Shown here piece after piece: positions 63,669 through 64,000 of a stretch of 64,000 nucleotides of DNA (positions are counted from its first letter, which is position 1; each line of letters opens with the position of its first letter). The notes beneath the pieces were generated by a model. The model made no database searches. It had not been told where the DNA came from and saw only the letters and a list, made by a program, of their open reading frames with translations. A program made the position numbers and the translations under genes. The DNA is from Henricia sp. BOLD:AAB3569 (lineage: Eukaryota > Echinodermata > Asteroidea > Spinulosida > Echinasteridae), in contig JBBELK010000463.1 of assembly GCA_037783545.1 (NCBI GenBank), positions 186,001 to 250,000 on the forward strand. Direction: 5' to 3'.

Positions 63669-64000
63669 GGCAGCCCTTCAGACTTGTGGCATGCCATTAC
63701 ATCCCCACACTCTAAAACTATTTTACCCTCAACCCCAATCTGACCTCTTTTAAATGTCCACCTCTCACTCTCCGAAACTAAACCTCTTCTTACTTCTACC
63801 CCACCCAAACCCCATCCCAAAATGAAAACAAAACACACACCTGAGGCATGTTCAACAGCACAATACATACGCCGGTATTGGCCATCCCAGCGTACCGAAA
63901 ACACTGAACGCACCGAATACACGGTATTCCCAATACGTACTGCTTCCCAAGCAATCCCAACTCGAACGTGGTACGCTTTCCCATACCAAGATGGCAACGG
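63669..64000. other. No feature seen
   Basis: C/A-rich intron sequence to the window end. The opposing open frame here has no recognisable domain. Confidence 0.35.

Noticed and set aside
514-64000. CRISPR array or prokaryotic operon
   Set aside because: Repeats are inverted or long-period, with no spacer pattern; spliced cadherin exons show that the DNA is animal.

Overview
This is eukaryotic genomic DNA, almost certainly from a marine invertebrate animal. It holds part of one multi-exon host gene, on the + strand, whose introns and 5' flank are packed with transposable elements. The host gene is a Dachsous-type giant cadherin. A first coding exon (17171-18973: start, hydrophobic leader, five cadherin repeats) is spliced in phase 0 to an exon at 62624-62900, which completes the sixth repeat. 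The intron between them (18974-62623) is 43,650 bp and contains no other host gene that I can recognise. The very high density of short inverted-repeat DNA transposons, and of palindromes such as ACATGT and ACCGGT, suggests an echinoderm, hemichordate or amphioxus-like animal. That placement is an inference with low certainty.

Layout. 1-2036 is repetitive DNA: a double hairpin, then a tandem array rich in TGACGTCA palindromes. 2037-13338 is a complete Ty3/gypsy-type LTR retrotransposon on the - strand, inserted into that array. Its 1,361-bp LTRs look identical by eye. It has a tRNA-Leu-type primer site, gag, a -1 frameshift site, an intact pol, and a third ORF with a C2H2 zinc finger between pol and the 3' LTR. 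13339-13870 is the other side of the interrupted array. 13871-16978 is the upstream flank or 5' intron of the cadherin gene.

The large intron is a mosaic of at least fifteen families of short non-autonomous elements. Several carry visible target-site duplications and nested insertions. A 3,993-bp P-element-like transposon (56438-60430) has 32-bp perfect terminal inverted repeats and 7-bp target duplications. Four tiny scars elsewhere in the window (14381, 15104, 34541, 55270) look like excision footprints of the same family.

The most unusual pattern is a group of families with a shared terminal layout, roughly GGC-x-TGTTT-x-CACT, often with 3-bp target duplications. Each family fills its interior with a different reiterated short palindrome (for example CCGAGCTCGG, AACCCGGGTAA, CCCCGGGAAA, TACCGGTAAA, TTCGACGAA, ATTCGAATATTC). 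They may be one superfamily whose transposase-binding sites diverge quickly. The host exons and the retrotransposon ORFs are the only well-supported coding sequence; most other open frames are chance readings through repeats.
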